Shown one piece after another: positions 16,197-23,889 of a stretch of 64,000 nt of DNA. Where the stretch lies: positions 11,362 to 75,361 of the forward strand of contig CAKSVD010000009.1 of the NCBI GenBank assembly GCA_934503275.1, written 5' to 3'. This DNA comes from an uncultured Faecalibacterium sp. Lineage in GTDB: Bacteria > Bacillota > Clostridia > Oscillospirales > Ruminococcaceae. Made by a program: the position numbers and the translations under genes. Under the pieces are notes generated by a model that did not search any database, was not told the origin of the DNA, and saw only the letters and a program-made list of their open reading frames with translations. Every line of letters begins with the position of its first letter. Within the stretch, counting starts at the first letter, position 1.

Positions 16197-17156
16197 ATGA
16201 TCAAGGACATTTTACAACAGCTCGCACCGCTGGATGAAAAGATCGCTGCTCTGCGCGGCGACCCGGCGGACGAGAACATGACCGATATCACCAACCACGC
16301 TGCCGAGTTGGCAGAGCTTTCCGCGCAGGAGGACGCTTTGCTGTCCGGCTGCGGAGCGCTGACCGCAGAGGACAGGGTCTTTCTGGCACGCCACCCGGAG
16401 CGCCCCCACATCGACGAGATCGTGGATGCGCTGTTCACCGACTTTTTTGAGCAGTGCGGCGACCGCCAGTGCAAGGAAGATGCCGCCATTCTGGGCGGTG
16501 TGGCCCTGTTCCATGGCCAGCCGGTCACGGTCATCGGCCACCGCAAGGGCAGCACGCTGGAGGAAAACCTGCGCTGCAACTTCGGTATGCCCGGGCCGGA
16601 GGGCTACCGCAAGGCCCTGCGCCTGATGAAGCAGGCGGAAAAATTTGACCGTCCCATCATCACCTTCATCGACACCCCGGGCGCATACCCCGGCAAGGAC
16701 GCCGAGGAGCGCGGACAGGGCGAGGCCATTGCCCGCAACCTGATGGAGATGAGCGGCCTGACCGTGCCGGTGATCGCAGTGGTCACCGGCGAGGGCTCCT
16801 CCGGCGGTGCGCTGGCGCTGGGTGTGGCAAACCGCATCCTCATGCTGGAAAACGCCGTCTACTCGGTGCTGAGCCCCGAGGGCTTTGCCAGCATCCTGTG
16901 GAAGGATTCCTCCCGCAGCGGCGAGGCCTGCGAGATCATGAAGCTGACCGCGCAGGATCTGTACAAGGACGGCATCGTGGAAGAGATCATCCCGGAGCCG
17001 GTGGGCGGCGCACAGCGCGCCCACGGGGTACTGTTCGGCAATCTGGACGAGGCGCTGCGGCGTCAGCTGCGCAGCCTTGCCCGCATGAACGGCCGTCAGC
17101 TGGCCGAGCAGCGCTACCAGAAATTCCGTCAGATCGGAGAAATGAGGAAAGCATGA
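16197..17156 (+). CDS. accA: Acetyl-CoA carboxylase carboxyltransferase subunit alpha
   Basis: AccA (319 residues) is the partner of AccD. Typical blocks are GDRQCKEDAAILGG, VIGHRKGSTLEENL, RPIITFIDTPGAYPGKDAEERGQ (here seen as FIDTPGAYPGKDAEERGQ), and GEGSSGGALALG, which form the carboxybiotin and CoA pockets. GAGGAGGGAG precedes the ATG. Its stop codon overlaps the fabH start as ATGA, indicating translational coupling. Confidence 0.95.
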   Translation: MIKDILQQLAPLDEKIAALRGDPADENMTDITNHAAELAELSAQEDALLSGCGALTAEDRVFLARHPERPHIDEIVDALFTDFFEQCGDRQCKEDAAILGGVALFHGQPVTVIGHRKGSTLEENLRCNFGMPGPEGYRKALRLMKQAEKFDRPIITFIDTPGAYPGKDAEERGQGEAIARNLMEMSGLTVPVIAVVTGEGSSGGALALGVANRILMLENAVYSVLSPEGFASILWKDSSRSGEACEIMKLTAQDLYKDGIVEEIIPEPVGGAQRAHGVLFGNLDEALRRQLRSLARMNGRQLAEQRYQKFRQIGEMRKA

Positions 17157-18103
17157 AGGGTTTGCGTCTGATCGCCACCGGCGGGGCTTTGCCCGGCCGC
17201 ACGGTCACCAACGAAGAGCTGAGCCGCACCGTGGATACCAGCGACGAGTGGATCACCACCCGCACCGGCATCCGCACCCGGCACTACTGCACCGAGGGCG
17301 AAAACGCCGCCACACTGGCCATTGCCGCCGCAAAGCAGGCGCTGCAGCGCAGCGGCCTTGTCCCGGCAGACATTGCCTGCTGCGTCTGCGCCACCCTTTC
17401 TGCGCCGGACGCCACCCCAAGCGTAGCCTGTCAGGTACAGGCGGCGCTGGCACTGCCGGAAAACCGCCCCGCACTGGATGTGAACGCCGCCTGCTCCGGC
17501 TTTTTGTACGGCACGGCGGTGGCGCGCGGCCTGCTGGCTACGCTGGGCGGGCGGTACGCGCTGGTCATCGGCACCGAGGCGCTCTCCCGCCTGATGGACC
17601 CCGCCGACCGCTCCACCTGTGTGCTGTTTGGCGATGGTGCCGGTGCGGCGGTGTTTGAACTGACCGACACCTCCGTGCCCTTTGCCATCACACTGGGTGC
17701 CCGGGGCGATGCCGCCATCCATGCCGGCGGCCCCAGCCGCACAGGCTCGGCACCTATCAGCATGGACGGCAGAGCAGTGTTCCGCTTTGCGGTGGACGCC
17801 CTGCCTAAGTGCCTGCACACCGTACTGGACGAGACCGGCCTTACGCTGGACGGGCTGGACTGGGTGGTCTGCCATCAGGCCAACAGCCGTATCATCGACC
17901 ACTGTGTCAAGGCGCTGCACGCCGACGGTGCAAAGTTCTACAAAAACATGGATCGCCACGGCAACACCAGTGCTGCCAGCATCCCGGTGGCGCTGAACGA
18001 ACTGGCTGAAAGCGGCCAGCTGCACCCCGGCCAGACCCTTGCCTGCATCGGCTTCGGCGGCGGCCTGACATGGGGCGGCATGATCGTGGAATATAAAGGA
18101 TAA
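17153..18103 (+). CDS. fabH: 3-oxoacyl-[acyl-carrier-protein] synthase III FabH
   Basis: FabH starts fatty acid synthesis by condensing acetyl-CoA or a branched acyl-CoA with malonyl-ACP. At 316 residues it is the normal size, with catalytic triad Cys114 (NAACSGF), His241 (VCHQANSR) and Asn271 (GNTSAAS). The DEWITTRTGIRTRH block near the N-terminus is diagnostic. The ATG overlaps the accA stop. The promoter and inverted repeat 2.2 kb upstream would set its level together with the whole operon. Confidence 0.96.
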   Translation: MKGLRLIATGGALPGRTVTNEELSRTVDTSDEWITTRTGIRTRHYCTEGENAATLAIAAAKQALQRSGLVPADIACCVCATLSAPDATPSVACQVQAALALPENRPALDVNAACSGFLYGTAVARGLLATLGGRYALVIGTEALSRLMDPADRSTCVLFGDGAGAAVFELTDTSVPFAITLGARGDAAIHAGGPSRTGSAPISMDGRAVFRFAVDALPKCLHTVLDETGLTLDGLDWVVCHQANSRIIDHCVKALHADGAKFYKNMDRHGNTSAASIPVALNELAESGQLHPGQTLACIGFGGGLTWGGMIVEYKG

Positions 18104-18108
18104 AGACC

Positions 18109-19044
18109 ATGAAACTTTTAAACGAGATCCTGGGGACGAAATACCCCATCATTCAGGGCGGCATGGCCAACATTGCCACCGGTGAGTTTGCCGCCGCCTG
18201 CTCCAACGCCGGTGCACTGGGCATCATCGGTGCGGGCGGCATGAATGCCGATACCCTGCGCCAGAACATCCGCCGCTGCCGGGAACTGACCGACAAGCCC
18301 TTTGGCGTGAACATCATGCTCATGCACCCGCAGGCAGATGAGTTTGCCCAGATCGTGGTGGAGGAAAAGGTCGCCGTGGTCACCACCGGCGCAGGCAACC
18401 CGGGGAAATACGTTCCTATGTGGAAAGCTGCCGGCATCAAGGTGATCCCGGTGGTGGCGGCTGCCGTACTGGCACGGCATCTGGAGCCGCTGGGCATCGA
18501 CGCCGTCATCGCCGAGGGCACCGAGAGCGGCGGCCATGTGGGCGAGATGACCACCATGGCACTGGTGCCGCAGGTGGTGGACGCGGTCAGTGTGCCGGTC
18601 ATCGCCGCAGGCGGCATTGCAGATGGCCGTCAGCTGGCGGCTGCGCTGGCGCTGGGTGCCTGCGGTGTGCAGGTGGGCACCTGCCTGCTGGCAAGCGAGG
18701 AGTGCCCCATCCACCCTAACTACAAGGCCGCGCTGCTCAAGGCCGGGGACAGTGACACCATCGTTACCGGACGCACCGTGGGTGCACCGGTGCGTGTGCT
18801 GAAAAACCGCATGAGCCGGGAGTATGTCCGTCAGGAAAAGGCGGGCGCCAATAAGATGGAACTGGAAAAATACACGCTGGGCAGCCTGCGCCGCGCCGTC
18901 TTTGAGGGCGACACGGTAAGCGGCAGCCTGATGGCCGGTCAGGTGGCCGGAATGCTGCACGAGGTGCGCCCCGTGGCCGACATCCTTGCCGACCTGTGGC
19001 AGGGCGGGAGGCAGCGCATCGCCGCGCTGAACGCCGAATGCTGA
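18109..19044 (+). CDS. fabK: Enoyl-[acyl-carrier-protein] reductase II FabK
   Basis: FabK is the FMN-dependent enoyl-ACP reductase of many Gram-positive bacteria, performing the last step of each elongation round. The 311-residue TIM barrel begins NEILGTKYPIIQGGMANIAT, with the FMN motifs GAGGMNADTLR, AEGTESGGHVGEMTT and AAGGIADGRQ as expected. AAAGGATAA precedes the ATG. It overlaps the start of a second FabK/nitronate monooxygenase-like gene by 7 bp. No FabI or FabL gene is seen, so this is probably the main enoyl reductase here; FabK enzymes are known to be insensitive to triclosan. Confidence 0.93.
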   Translation: MKLLNEILGTKYPIIQGGMANIATGEFAAACSNAGALGIIGAGGMNADTLRQNIRRCRELTDKPFGVNIMLMHPQADEFAQIVVEEKVAVVTTGAGNPGKYVPMWKAAGIKVIPVVAAAVLARHLEPLGIDAVIAEGTESGGHVGEMTTMALVPQVVDAVSVPVIAAGGIADGRQLAAALALGACGVQVGTCLLASEECPIHPNYKAALLKAGDSDTIVTGRTVGAPVRVLKNRMSREYVRQEKAGANKMELEKYTLGSLRRAVFEGDTVSGSLMAGQVAGMLHEVRPVADILADLWQGGRQRIAALNAEC

Positions 19045-20105
19045 CCCTTGGCGGCAAGCCCCTGCAAGTACCCATTTTGCAGGGCGGCATGGGCGTGGGC
19101 GTCTCGCTGGGCGGGCTGGCCGGTGCGGTAGCAGCCTGCGGCGGTATGGGGTGCATCTCCACCGCCGATGCAGGCTACCGGGAACCGGATTTTGCCCGCG
19201 ACCCGGCGGCAGCCAACCACCGTGCTCTGACCGCAGAAATTCAAAAAGCCAAGGCCATTGCCGGGGGCATGGGTGTGGTAGCCATCAACGCGATGGTAGC
19301 CACCCGGGACTATGCCGAGGCCATCCGCACCGCCGTGGCGGCGGGGGTGGACGCCGTAGTCTCCGGTGCGGGTCTGCCGCTGGAACTGCCGGGCATCGTG
19401 GGCACGAAAGAGGTAGCCATTGCACCCATCGTATCCAGTGCCCGGGCGGCAAAGCTCATCCTGCGCCGCTGGGCAAAGGGCTTTGACCGCACCGCCGATT
19501 TTGTGGTCATCGAGGGCTGCAAGGCGGGCGGGCATCTCGGCTTTGCCGAGGAGGACCTGCTGGCCGACCGCTGCCAGACTTTGGACGAGATCCTGCCCGG
19601 GGTGCTGGCCGAGGTAAAACCCTACGAGGAGCAATACGGCCACGCCATCCCGGTATTTGTGGCGGGCGGCGTGTACACTGGTGCCGACATGGCACACTTT
19701 ACAAAGCTTGGTGCTGCGGGCGTGCAGCTGGCCACCCGCTTTATCCCTACCTACGAGTGCGACGCCTCCCAGACCTACAAGGACGTGCTGCTGACGGCAA
19801 AGCCGGAGGATGTACGCATCATCCACAGCCCGGTGGGAATGCCCGGCCGCGCACTGAACACCCCGCTGGTGCAGGCGCTGGCCGAGGGCAAACGCTTCCC
19901 GCCCCGCCACTGCGCCCGGTGCCTCAAGACCTGCGACCCCGCCGCCGTGCCCTACTGCATCACCCACGCCCTTATCGAGGCGGTGAAGGGCAACGTGGAG
20001 GAAGGGCTCTTCTTCTGCGGCGAAAACGTGGGCAGGCTGGACCGGATGCGCACCGTGCGCGAACTGATGGACGAACTTGTGACCGAATGGAGGCAGAATT
20101 TATGA
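19038..20105 (+). CDS. FabK paralogue / nitronate monooxygenase family protein
   Basis: This 355-residue FMN-binding TIM-barrel protein starts MLTLGGKPLQVPILQGGMGVG and keeps flavin motifs EGCKAGGHLGF and VAGGVYTGAD. It is longer than FabK and ends with a C-terminal Cys-bearing segment, CARCLKTCDPAAVPYC, found in the nitronate monooxygenase/2-nitropropane dioxygenase branch. It overlaps fabK by 7 bp and fabD by 4 bp, so it is an integral operon member. It might be a second enoyl reductase, a detoxifying nitronate monooxygenase or a trans-2-enoyl editing enzyme; sequence alone does not decide. Confidence 0.85.
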   Translation: MLTLGGKPLQVPILQGGMGVGVSLGGLAGAVAACGGMGCISTADAGYREPDFARDPAAANHRALTAEIQKAKAIAGGMGVVAINAMVATRDYAEAIRTAVAAGVDAVVSGAGLPLELPGIVGTKEVAIAPIVSSARAAKLILRRWAKGFDRTADFVVIEGCKAGGHLGFAEEDLLADRCQTLDEILPGVLAEVKPYEEQYGHAIPVFVAGGVYTGADMAHFTKLGAAGVQLATRFIPTYECDASQTYKDVLLTAKPEDVRIIHSPVGMPGRALNTPLVQALAEGKRFPPRHCARCLKTCDPAAVPYCITHALIEAVKGNVEEGLFFCGENVGRLDRMRTVRELMDELVTEWRQNL

Positions 20106-21034
20106 AGCTTGCCGTACTTTACGCCGGTCAGGGTGCGCAGCACCCCGGCATGGGCAAGGAATTTTACGAAGCATCTCCCGCCTTCCGGGCGGCCTTTGAC
20201 AGCGCAGCGCTGGATTTTGACCTGCACCGCGTCTGCTTTGAGGACCCGGACGGCGTTTTGAATCAGACCGAATACACCCAGCCCTGCATGGTGGCCTTTG
20301 CCTGCGGCGTGACCGCTGTGCTGGCCGAAAAGGGTGTGCAGCCCGCCTATCTGGCGGGGCTTTCGCTGGGCGAATACTCCGCGCTGCAGGCAGCCGGGGT
20401 GTTCACTGCAAAGCAGGCCATCGAGTTGACCGCCTTCCGGGGCAAGGCCATGGCCGAGGCTGCAAAGGGCCTTGACTGCGGCATGACCGCCGTGCTGGGG
20501 CTGGACAGAGAAAAACTGTCCGCTTGCTGCGAGCAGGCGGCAGAGGCGGGCTGTGTGCAGATCTGCAACTACAACTGCCCGGGGCAGCTGGTCATCGGCG
20601 GGGAGAAAGCCGCTGTGGAGCAGGCTGCCGCGCTGGCAAAGGAAGCCGGTGCCCGCCGCTGCATCCCGCTGAAGGTCAGCGGCCCCTTCCACACAAGGCT
20701 GATGGCTCCCGCAGGGGATGCGCTGGCACAGCGCTTTGCGGACGAAAACTTCGGCACCATGGAGACGCCGGTGCTGTTCAACTGTCTGGGACATGAAAAG
20801 GCCGAGACTGACAGCATCCCGCAGCTGCTGGTAAAGCAGGTGCAGAGCAGCGTCTACATGGAGGACACCCTGCGCCGCTTGGGTGAACTGGGCGTGGACC
20901 ACATTCTGGAGGTCGGCCCCGGCAACGCCCTGAGCGGTTTTGTGAAAAAGACTCTGCCCGGGGTGGTCTGCACCGCAGTGGAGACCCCGGAACAGCTGGA
21001 TGCGGTGCTGACCGCATGGAAGGAAGCAGAATGA
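20102..21034 (+). CDS. fabD: Malonyl-CoA:ACP transacylase FabD
   Basis: FabD moves malonyl from CoA to ACP. It is 310 residues, beginning MKLAVLYAGQGAQHPGMG, with the catalytic serine Ser88 in GLSLGEYSAL and the partner His197 in GPFHTRLM. GGAGG is 8 nt before the ATG, and the start overlaps the previous stop by 4 bp (ATGA). The stop overlaps the fabG start in the same way. Confidence 0.96.
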   Translation: MKLAVLYAGQGAQHPGMGKEFYEASPAFRAAFDSAALDFDLHRVCFEDPDGVLNQTEYTQPCMVAFACGVTAVLAEKGVQPAYLAGLSLGEYSALQAAGVFTAKQAIELTAFRGKAMAEAAKGLDCGMTAVLGLDREKLSACCEQAAEAGCVQICNYNCPGQLVIGGEKAAVEQAAALAKEAGARRCIPLKVSGPFHTRLMAPAGDALAQRFADENFGTMETPVLFNCLGHEKAETDSIPQLLVKQVQSSVYMEDTLRRLGELGVDHILEVGPGNALSGFVKKTLPGVVCTAVETPEQLDAVLTAWKEAE

Positions 21035-21780
21035 GCGAAGAAAAGCTGACCCGCACCGCTATTGTTACCGGCGGCAGCCGGGGCATTGGCCGCGCGGTGT
21101 GCGTGGCACTGGCAAAGCAGGGCTGCAACGTGGTGGTGAACTACTGCCACGGCGCAGAGCCTGCGGAGCAGACGGCAGCGCTTTGCCGCGCCGAGGGCGT
21201 GCAGGCGGTGACCGTGCAGGCAGATGTATCTACCGCCGAGGGCTGCAAAGCGCTGTTCGATGCCGCCGCCGAGGCCTTTGGCCGGGTGGATGTGCTGGTG
21301 AACAACGCGGGCATCACCCGGGACAACCTGATCTTGCGCCTGACCGAGCAGGATTTTGACGCGGTGCTGGACACCAACCTGAAAAGCGCCTTTCTCTGCT
21401 GCAAGGAGGCCGCCCGCCGCATGGTGCGCCAGCGCTATGGTCGCATCGTGAACCTTTCCAGCGTGGTGGCGCTGCGCGGCAATGCCGGGCAGACCAACTA
21501 CGCCGCCAGCAAGGCGGGGCTCATTGGCCTGACCAAGAGCCTTGCCCGGGAGTTGGCCGCGCGGAACGTGACCGTGAACGCGGTAGCACCCGGCTTTATC
21601 GACACCGACATGACTGCCGTGCTGCCGGAGGCAGTGCGCACCGGCATGACGCAGGGCATCCCCGCAGGCCGCGCAGGCCAGCCGGAGGATGTGGCGCAGG
21701 CAGTGGCGTTTTTTGCCGCAGAACAAAGCAGCTATCTCACCGGGCAGGTGCTCTGTGTGGACGGCGGCATGGCAATGTAA
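21031..21780 (+). CDS. fabG: 3-oxoacyl-[acyl-carrier-protein] reductase FabG
   Basis: FabG is a NADPH-dependent short-chain dehydrogenase of 249 residues, reducing 3-ketoacyl-ACP. The cofactor loop TGGSRGIG is at 13-20, NNAG follows, and the catalytic tyrosine and lysine are Tyr157 and Lys161 (YAASK). The PGFIDTDMT block is the usual substrate-side loop. Start at 21031 overlaps fabD by 4 bp; AAGGAAG provides the ribosome site. Confidence 0.96.
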   Translation: MSEEKLTRTAIVTGGSRGIGRAVCVALAKQGCNVVVNYCHGAEPAEQTAALCRAEGVQAVTVQADVSTAEGCKALFDAAAEAFGRVDVLVNNAGITRDNLILRLTEQDFDAVLDTNLKSAFLCCKEAARRMVRQRYGRIVNLSSVVALRGNAGQTNYAASKAGLIGLTKSLARELAARNVTVNAVAPGFIDTDMTAVLPEAVRTGMTQGIPAGRAGQPEDVAQAVAFFAAEQSSYLTGQVLCVDGGMAM

Positions 21781-21792
21781 AGGAGAACCCTT

Positions 21793-23031
21793 ATGGATAA
21801 ACGCAGAGTTGTGATCACCGGCCTTGGCACGGTGAACCCGCTGGGCAACAATGTGGCCGACAGCTGGGCGGCAGCCCGTGCCGGTAAATGCGGCATCGGC
21901 CCCATCACCCAGTTCGACACCACCGACTTCAAGTGCAAGCTGGCCGGTGAGGTAAAGAACTTTGACCCCGAGACCGTGGTGGACAAAAAGGAAGTCCGCA
22001 AGATGGCACGCTTTACCCTGCTGGCACTGGGCGCTGCCGCCGAGGCTATTGCAGACAGCGGCCTTGATACCGAGGCCGAGGGCAAGGACATCGGCGTCAT
22101 CCTGTCCAGCGGCATCGGCGGTCTGCCCACCATTGAGGAGCAGCACGCCCGCGGCGAGGAAAAGGGCATGGAGAAGGTAAGCCCCTACTTTGTGCCCATG
22201 GCCATTGCCAACATGGCAGCGGCACAGGTGGCCATCCGCTTCGGTCTGAAGGGTATGTGCACCTGCCCGGTCACGGCCTGCGCCGGCGGCACCAACGCCG
22301 TGGGCGACGCCTTCCACCGCATCCGGGACGGCTACGAGCCGGTGATGGTCTGCGGCGGCGCGGAAAGCTGTATCAGCCCCTTGGGTATCGGCGGCTTTAC
22401 CAGCATGAAGGCGCTTTCCACCGCCACCGACCCGGACGCTGCCAGCCTGCCCTTTGACGCCCGCCGCGGCGGCTTTGTCATGGGCGAGGGCAGCGGTGTG
22501 CTGGTGCTGGAAGAACTGGAGCACGCAAGAGCGCGCGGCGCACACATCTACGCCGAGGTGGTGGGCTACGGTGCCAACTGCGACGCCTACCACTTTACCG
22601 CCCCGGCTCCCGGCGGCGCAGGCGCCATCGACTGCATGAAGCTGACCTTGGTGGATGCTGACATCGCACCGGAGCAGGTGGACCACATCAACGCCCACGG
22701 CACCGGTACCCACATGAACGATGCCTGCGAGACTGCCGCCATTCACGCCGTGTTCGGCGCACACGCAAAGAAGATGACCGTGGTCAGCACCAAGAGCATG
22801 ACCGGCCATCTGCTGGGCGGCGCGGGCGGCATCGAGGCCGTGTTCACCGCGCTGGCACTGCGGGATCAGTTCGCCCCGCCCACCATCCACTACGCGCAGC
22901 CCGACCCGGAGTGTGATCTGGACTATGTGCCCAACACCGGGCGGCAGCAGGAGATGCAGTACGCGCTGAGCAACAGCCTGGGCTTTGGCGGCCACAACGC
23001 CTGCATCGCCCTGCGCAGATGGGAGGGCTGA
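21793..23031 (+). CDS. fabF: 3-oxoacyl-[acyl-carrier-protein] synthase II FabF
   Basis: FabF performs the elongation condensation of acyl-ACP with malonyl-ACP. In 412 residues the catalytic Cys163 (VTACAGGTNAVGDA), His302 (NAHGTGTHMND) and His339 (TGHLLGGAGG) are all present. AAAGGAG lies 9 nt before the ATG. It is followed after 3 nt by fabZ. The missing fabB and fabA fit a Gram-positive FAS II. Confidence 0.97.
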   Translation: MDKRRVVITGLGTVNPLGNNVADSWAAARAGKCGIGPITQFDTTDFKCKLAGEVKNFDPETVVDKKEVRKMARFTLLALGAAAEAIADSGLDTEAEGKDIGVILSSGIGGLPTIEEQHARGEEKGMEKVSPYFVPMAIANMAAAQVAIRFGLKGMCTCPVTACAGGTNAVGDAFHRIRDGYEPVMVCGGAESCISPLGIGGFTSMKALSTATDPDAASLPFDARRGGFVMGEGSGVLVLEELEHARARGAHIYAEVVGYGANCDAYHFTAPAPGGAGAIDCMKLTLVDADIAPEQVDHINAHGTGTHMNDACETAAIHAVFGAHAKKMTVVSTKSMTGHLLGGAGGIEAVFTALALRDQFAPPTIHYAQPDPECDLDYVPNTGRQQEMQYALSNSLGFGGHNACIALRRWEG

Positions 23032-23034
23032 CCC

Positions 23035-23505
23035 ATGGCAGAGCCCCGTACCGTGCGTGAAAACGCCAATACCCTGAGCAGTGTGCAGATCGCGGAGATC
23101 CTGCCGCACCGCTACCCCTTTGCTCTCGTGGACCGCGTTCTGGACTACGAGCCGGGGCAGTGGGCCATCGGCCGCAAGTGCGTCACCCGCAACGAAGAAT
23201 TTTTCAACGGCCACTTCCCGGCACAGCCGGTCATGCCCGGCGTGCTGCTGCTGGAGGCGCTGGCGCAGACCGGCGCTGTGGCGGCGCTGAGCCTGCCGGA
23301 AAACAAGGGCAAGCTTGCGCTGTTCGGCGGCATCAAGAGTGCCCGCTTCCGCAAGCAGGTCACCCCCGGGGACGTGCTCACCCTGCACTGCGAGCTGGTG
23401 CAGCAGCACGGCGCTGTGGGCGTAGGCAAGGCCTCGGCATGGGTGGACGGCAAGTGCGCCGTCACCGCCGAACTGACCTTTGTGCTGACCGACGCAGCAG
23501 AATGA
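23035..23505 (+). CDS. fabZ: 3-hydroxyacyl-[acyl-carrier-protein] dehydratase FabZ
   Basis: FabZ, 156 residues, hot-dog fold, removes water from 3-hydroxyacyl-ACP. The catalytic His is in [13 protein letters not shown] near residue 22 and the catalytic Glu in [15 protein letters not shown]. It ends the operon and is followed by a strong terminator. accB and accC, often linked to fabZ in Clostridia, are not here. Confidence 0.96.
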   Translation: MAEPRTVRENANTLSSVQIAEILPHRYPFALVDRVLDYEPGQWAIGRKCVTRNEEFFNGHFPAQPVMPGVLLLEALAQTGAVAALSLPENKGKLALFGGIKSARFRKQVTPGDVLTLHCELVQQHGAVGVGKASAWVDGKCAVTAELTFVLTDAAE

Positions 23506-23510
23506 AAGAA

Positions 23511-23550
23511 AAACGTCCCTTTTGCCGATAGACAGAAAGGGACGTTTTTT
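23511..23550 (+). terminator. Intrinsic terminator of the fatty acid operon
   Basis: AAACGTCCCTTT (23511-23522) pairs with AAAGGGACGTTT (23536-23547) over a 13-nt loop and continues into six T residues. Confidence 0.9.
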
Positions 23551-23572
23551 GCTGTTATTCAAACGACGCTAG

Positions 23573-23601
23573 TTGCACAAACGCGAAAATTGTATTATAA
23601 T
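23573..23601 (+). promoter_or_regulatory. Promoter of the candidate toxin mRNA
   Basis: TTGCAC is followed by exactly 17 nt and a perfect TATAAT. The start of transcription would be near 23607, giving a 5' leader of about 70 nt before the 26-residue ORF. Confidence 0.75.
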
Positions 23602-23678
23602 AAATTTGCTGTTTCGGCAGCAAGGCACTGCACATAACGGCAGGCGGTCGGCTACACTTCCCGAAAGGGGGTGAGGCC

Positions 23679-23759
23679 ATGCGCATCACATTCCATATTG
23701 GTGAGTTTACATTCACCATTATTGTGAAGAAACGCAAGAACCGCCACCTGGCGGGGTGA
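23679..23759 (+). CDS. 26-residue peptide, candidate type I toxin
   Basis: The peptide starts MRITFHIGEFTFTIIV and ends in a basic tail KKRKNRHLAG: a hydrophobic, beta-branched stretch of about 14 residues, then five basic residues, a layout seen in small membrane-acting toxins. The ribosome site AAGGGGGTGA ends 4 nt before the ATG and lies in a GAAA-capped hairpin. The ORF has its own strong promoter and terminator, and its mRNA is covered from the 3' side by an antisense RNA with a perfect promoter. The stop codon is inside a 12-bp hairpin. I do not recognise the peptide as a named family; toxicity is inferred from architecture only. Confidence 0.6.
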   Translation: MRITFHIGEFTFTIIVKKRKNRHLAG

Positions 23760-23819
23760 CGGTTCTCAAGAATCGCTAAACTCTGAATCGGGCTGACCGC
23801 TTGTCGCAGTGCCTTTTCT
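23728..23819 (-). ncRNA. Candidate antisense RNA antitoxin
   Basis: A minus-strand transcript should start near 23819, directed by the perfect-consensus promoter at 23826-23854. A 12-bp hairpin, arms 23737-23748 and 23755-23766, followed on the minus strand by the T-rich TTGCGTTTCTT would end it, giving about 90 nt. It is fully complementary to the 3' half of the peptide mRNA, including the 3' arm of the long-range helix and the end of the ORF. Ends are estimated. Confidence 0.6.
23737..23766 (-). terminator. Hairpin serving as antisense RNA terminator
   Basis: On the minus strand AGAACCGTCACC pairs with GGTGGCGGTTCT (one wobble) around a 6-nt loop, then T-rich sequence. On the plus strand the same hairpin spans the peptide stop codon. 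Confidence 0.55.
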
Positions 23820-23825
23820 GATTCT

Positions 23826-23854
23826 ATTATAATGCTCCGGCGCAGAACTGTCAA
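23826..23854 (-). promoter_or_regulatory. Perfect-consensus promoter for the antisense RNA
   Basis: Read on the minus strand this is TTGACA, 17 nt, TATAAT: all twelve consensus bases with optimal spacing. It lies within the terminator stem-loop of the plus-strand transcript and faces no minus-strand gene except the short antisense region, since the next minus-strand gene is upstream of it. Confidence 0.8.
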
Positions 23855-23878
23855 GCAGCTGCACCGGAGCATTTTTGT
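23831..23878 (+). terminator. Terminator of the peptide mRNA
   Basis: AATGCTCCGG (23831-23840) pairs with CCGGAGCATT (23864-23873) followed by TTTTGTT. The loop contains the -35 of the antisense promoter, so the two transcripts overlap tail to tail. Confidence 0.75.
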
Positions 23879-23889
23879 TATGGAAAAAA

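Larger units (their letters stand above)
23622..23815 (+). other. Long-range pairing arms enclosing the small ORF
   Basis: AAGGCACTGC (23622-23631) is perfectly complementary to GCAGTGCCTT (23806-23815). Nested inside, GCGGTCGGCT (23644-23653) pairs with the stretch 23791-23800 (GGCTGACCGC) using two G-U wobbles. Together they give about 20 bp of helix joining the 5' leader to the 3' UTR. Between them the ribosome site lies in a small hairpin, CCC (23660-23662) with GGG (23667-23669) around a GAAA tetraloop. Such end-to-end pairing plus a hidden ribosome site is typical of type I toxin mRNAs. Confidence 0.7.
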
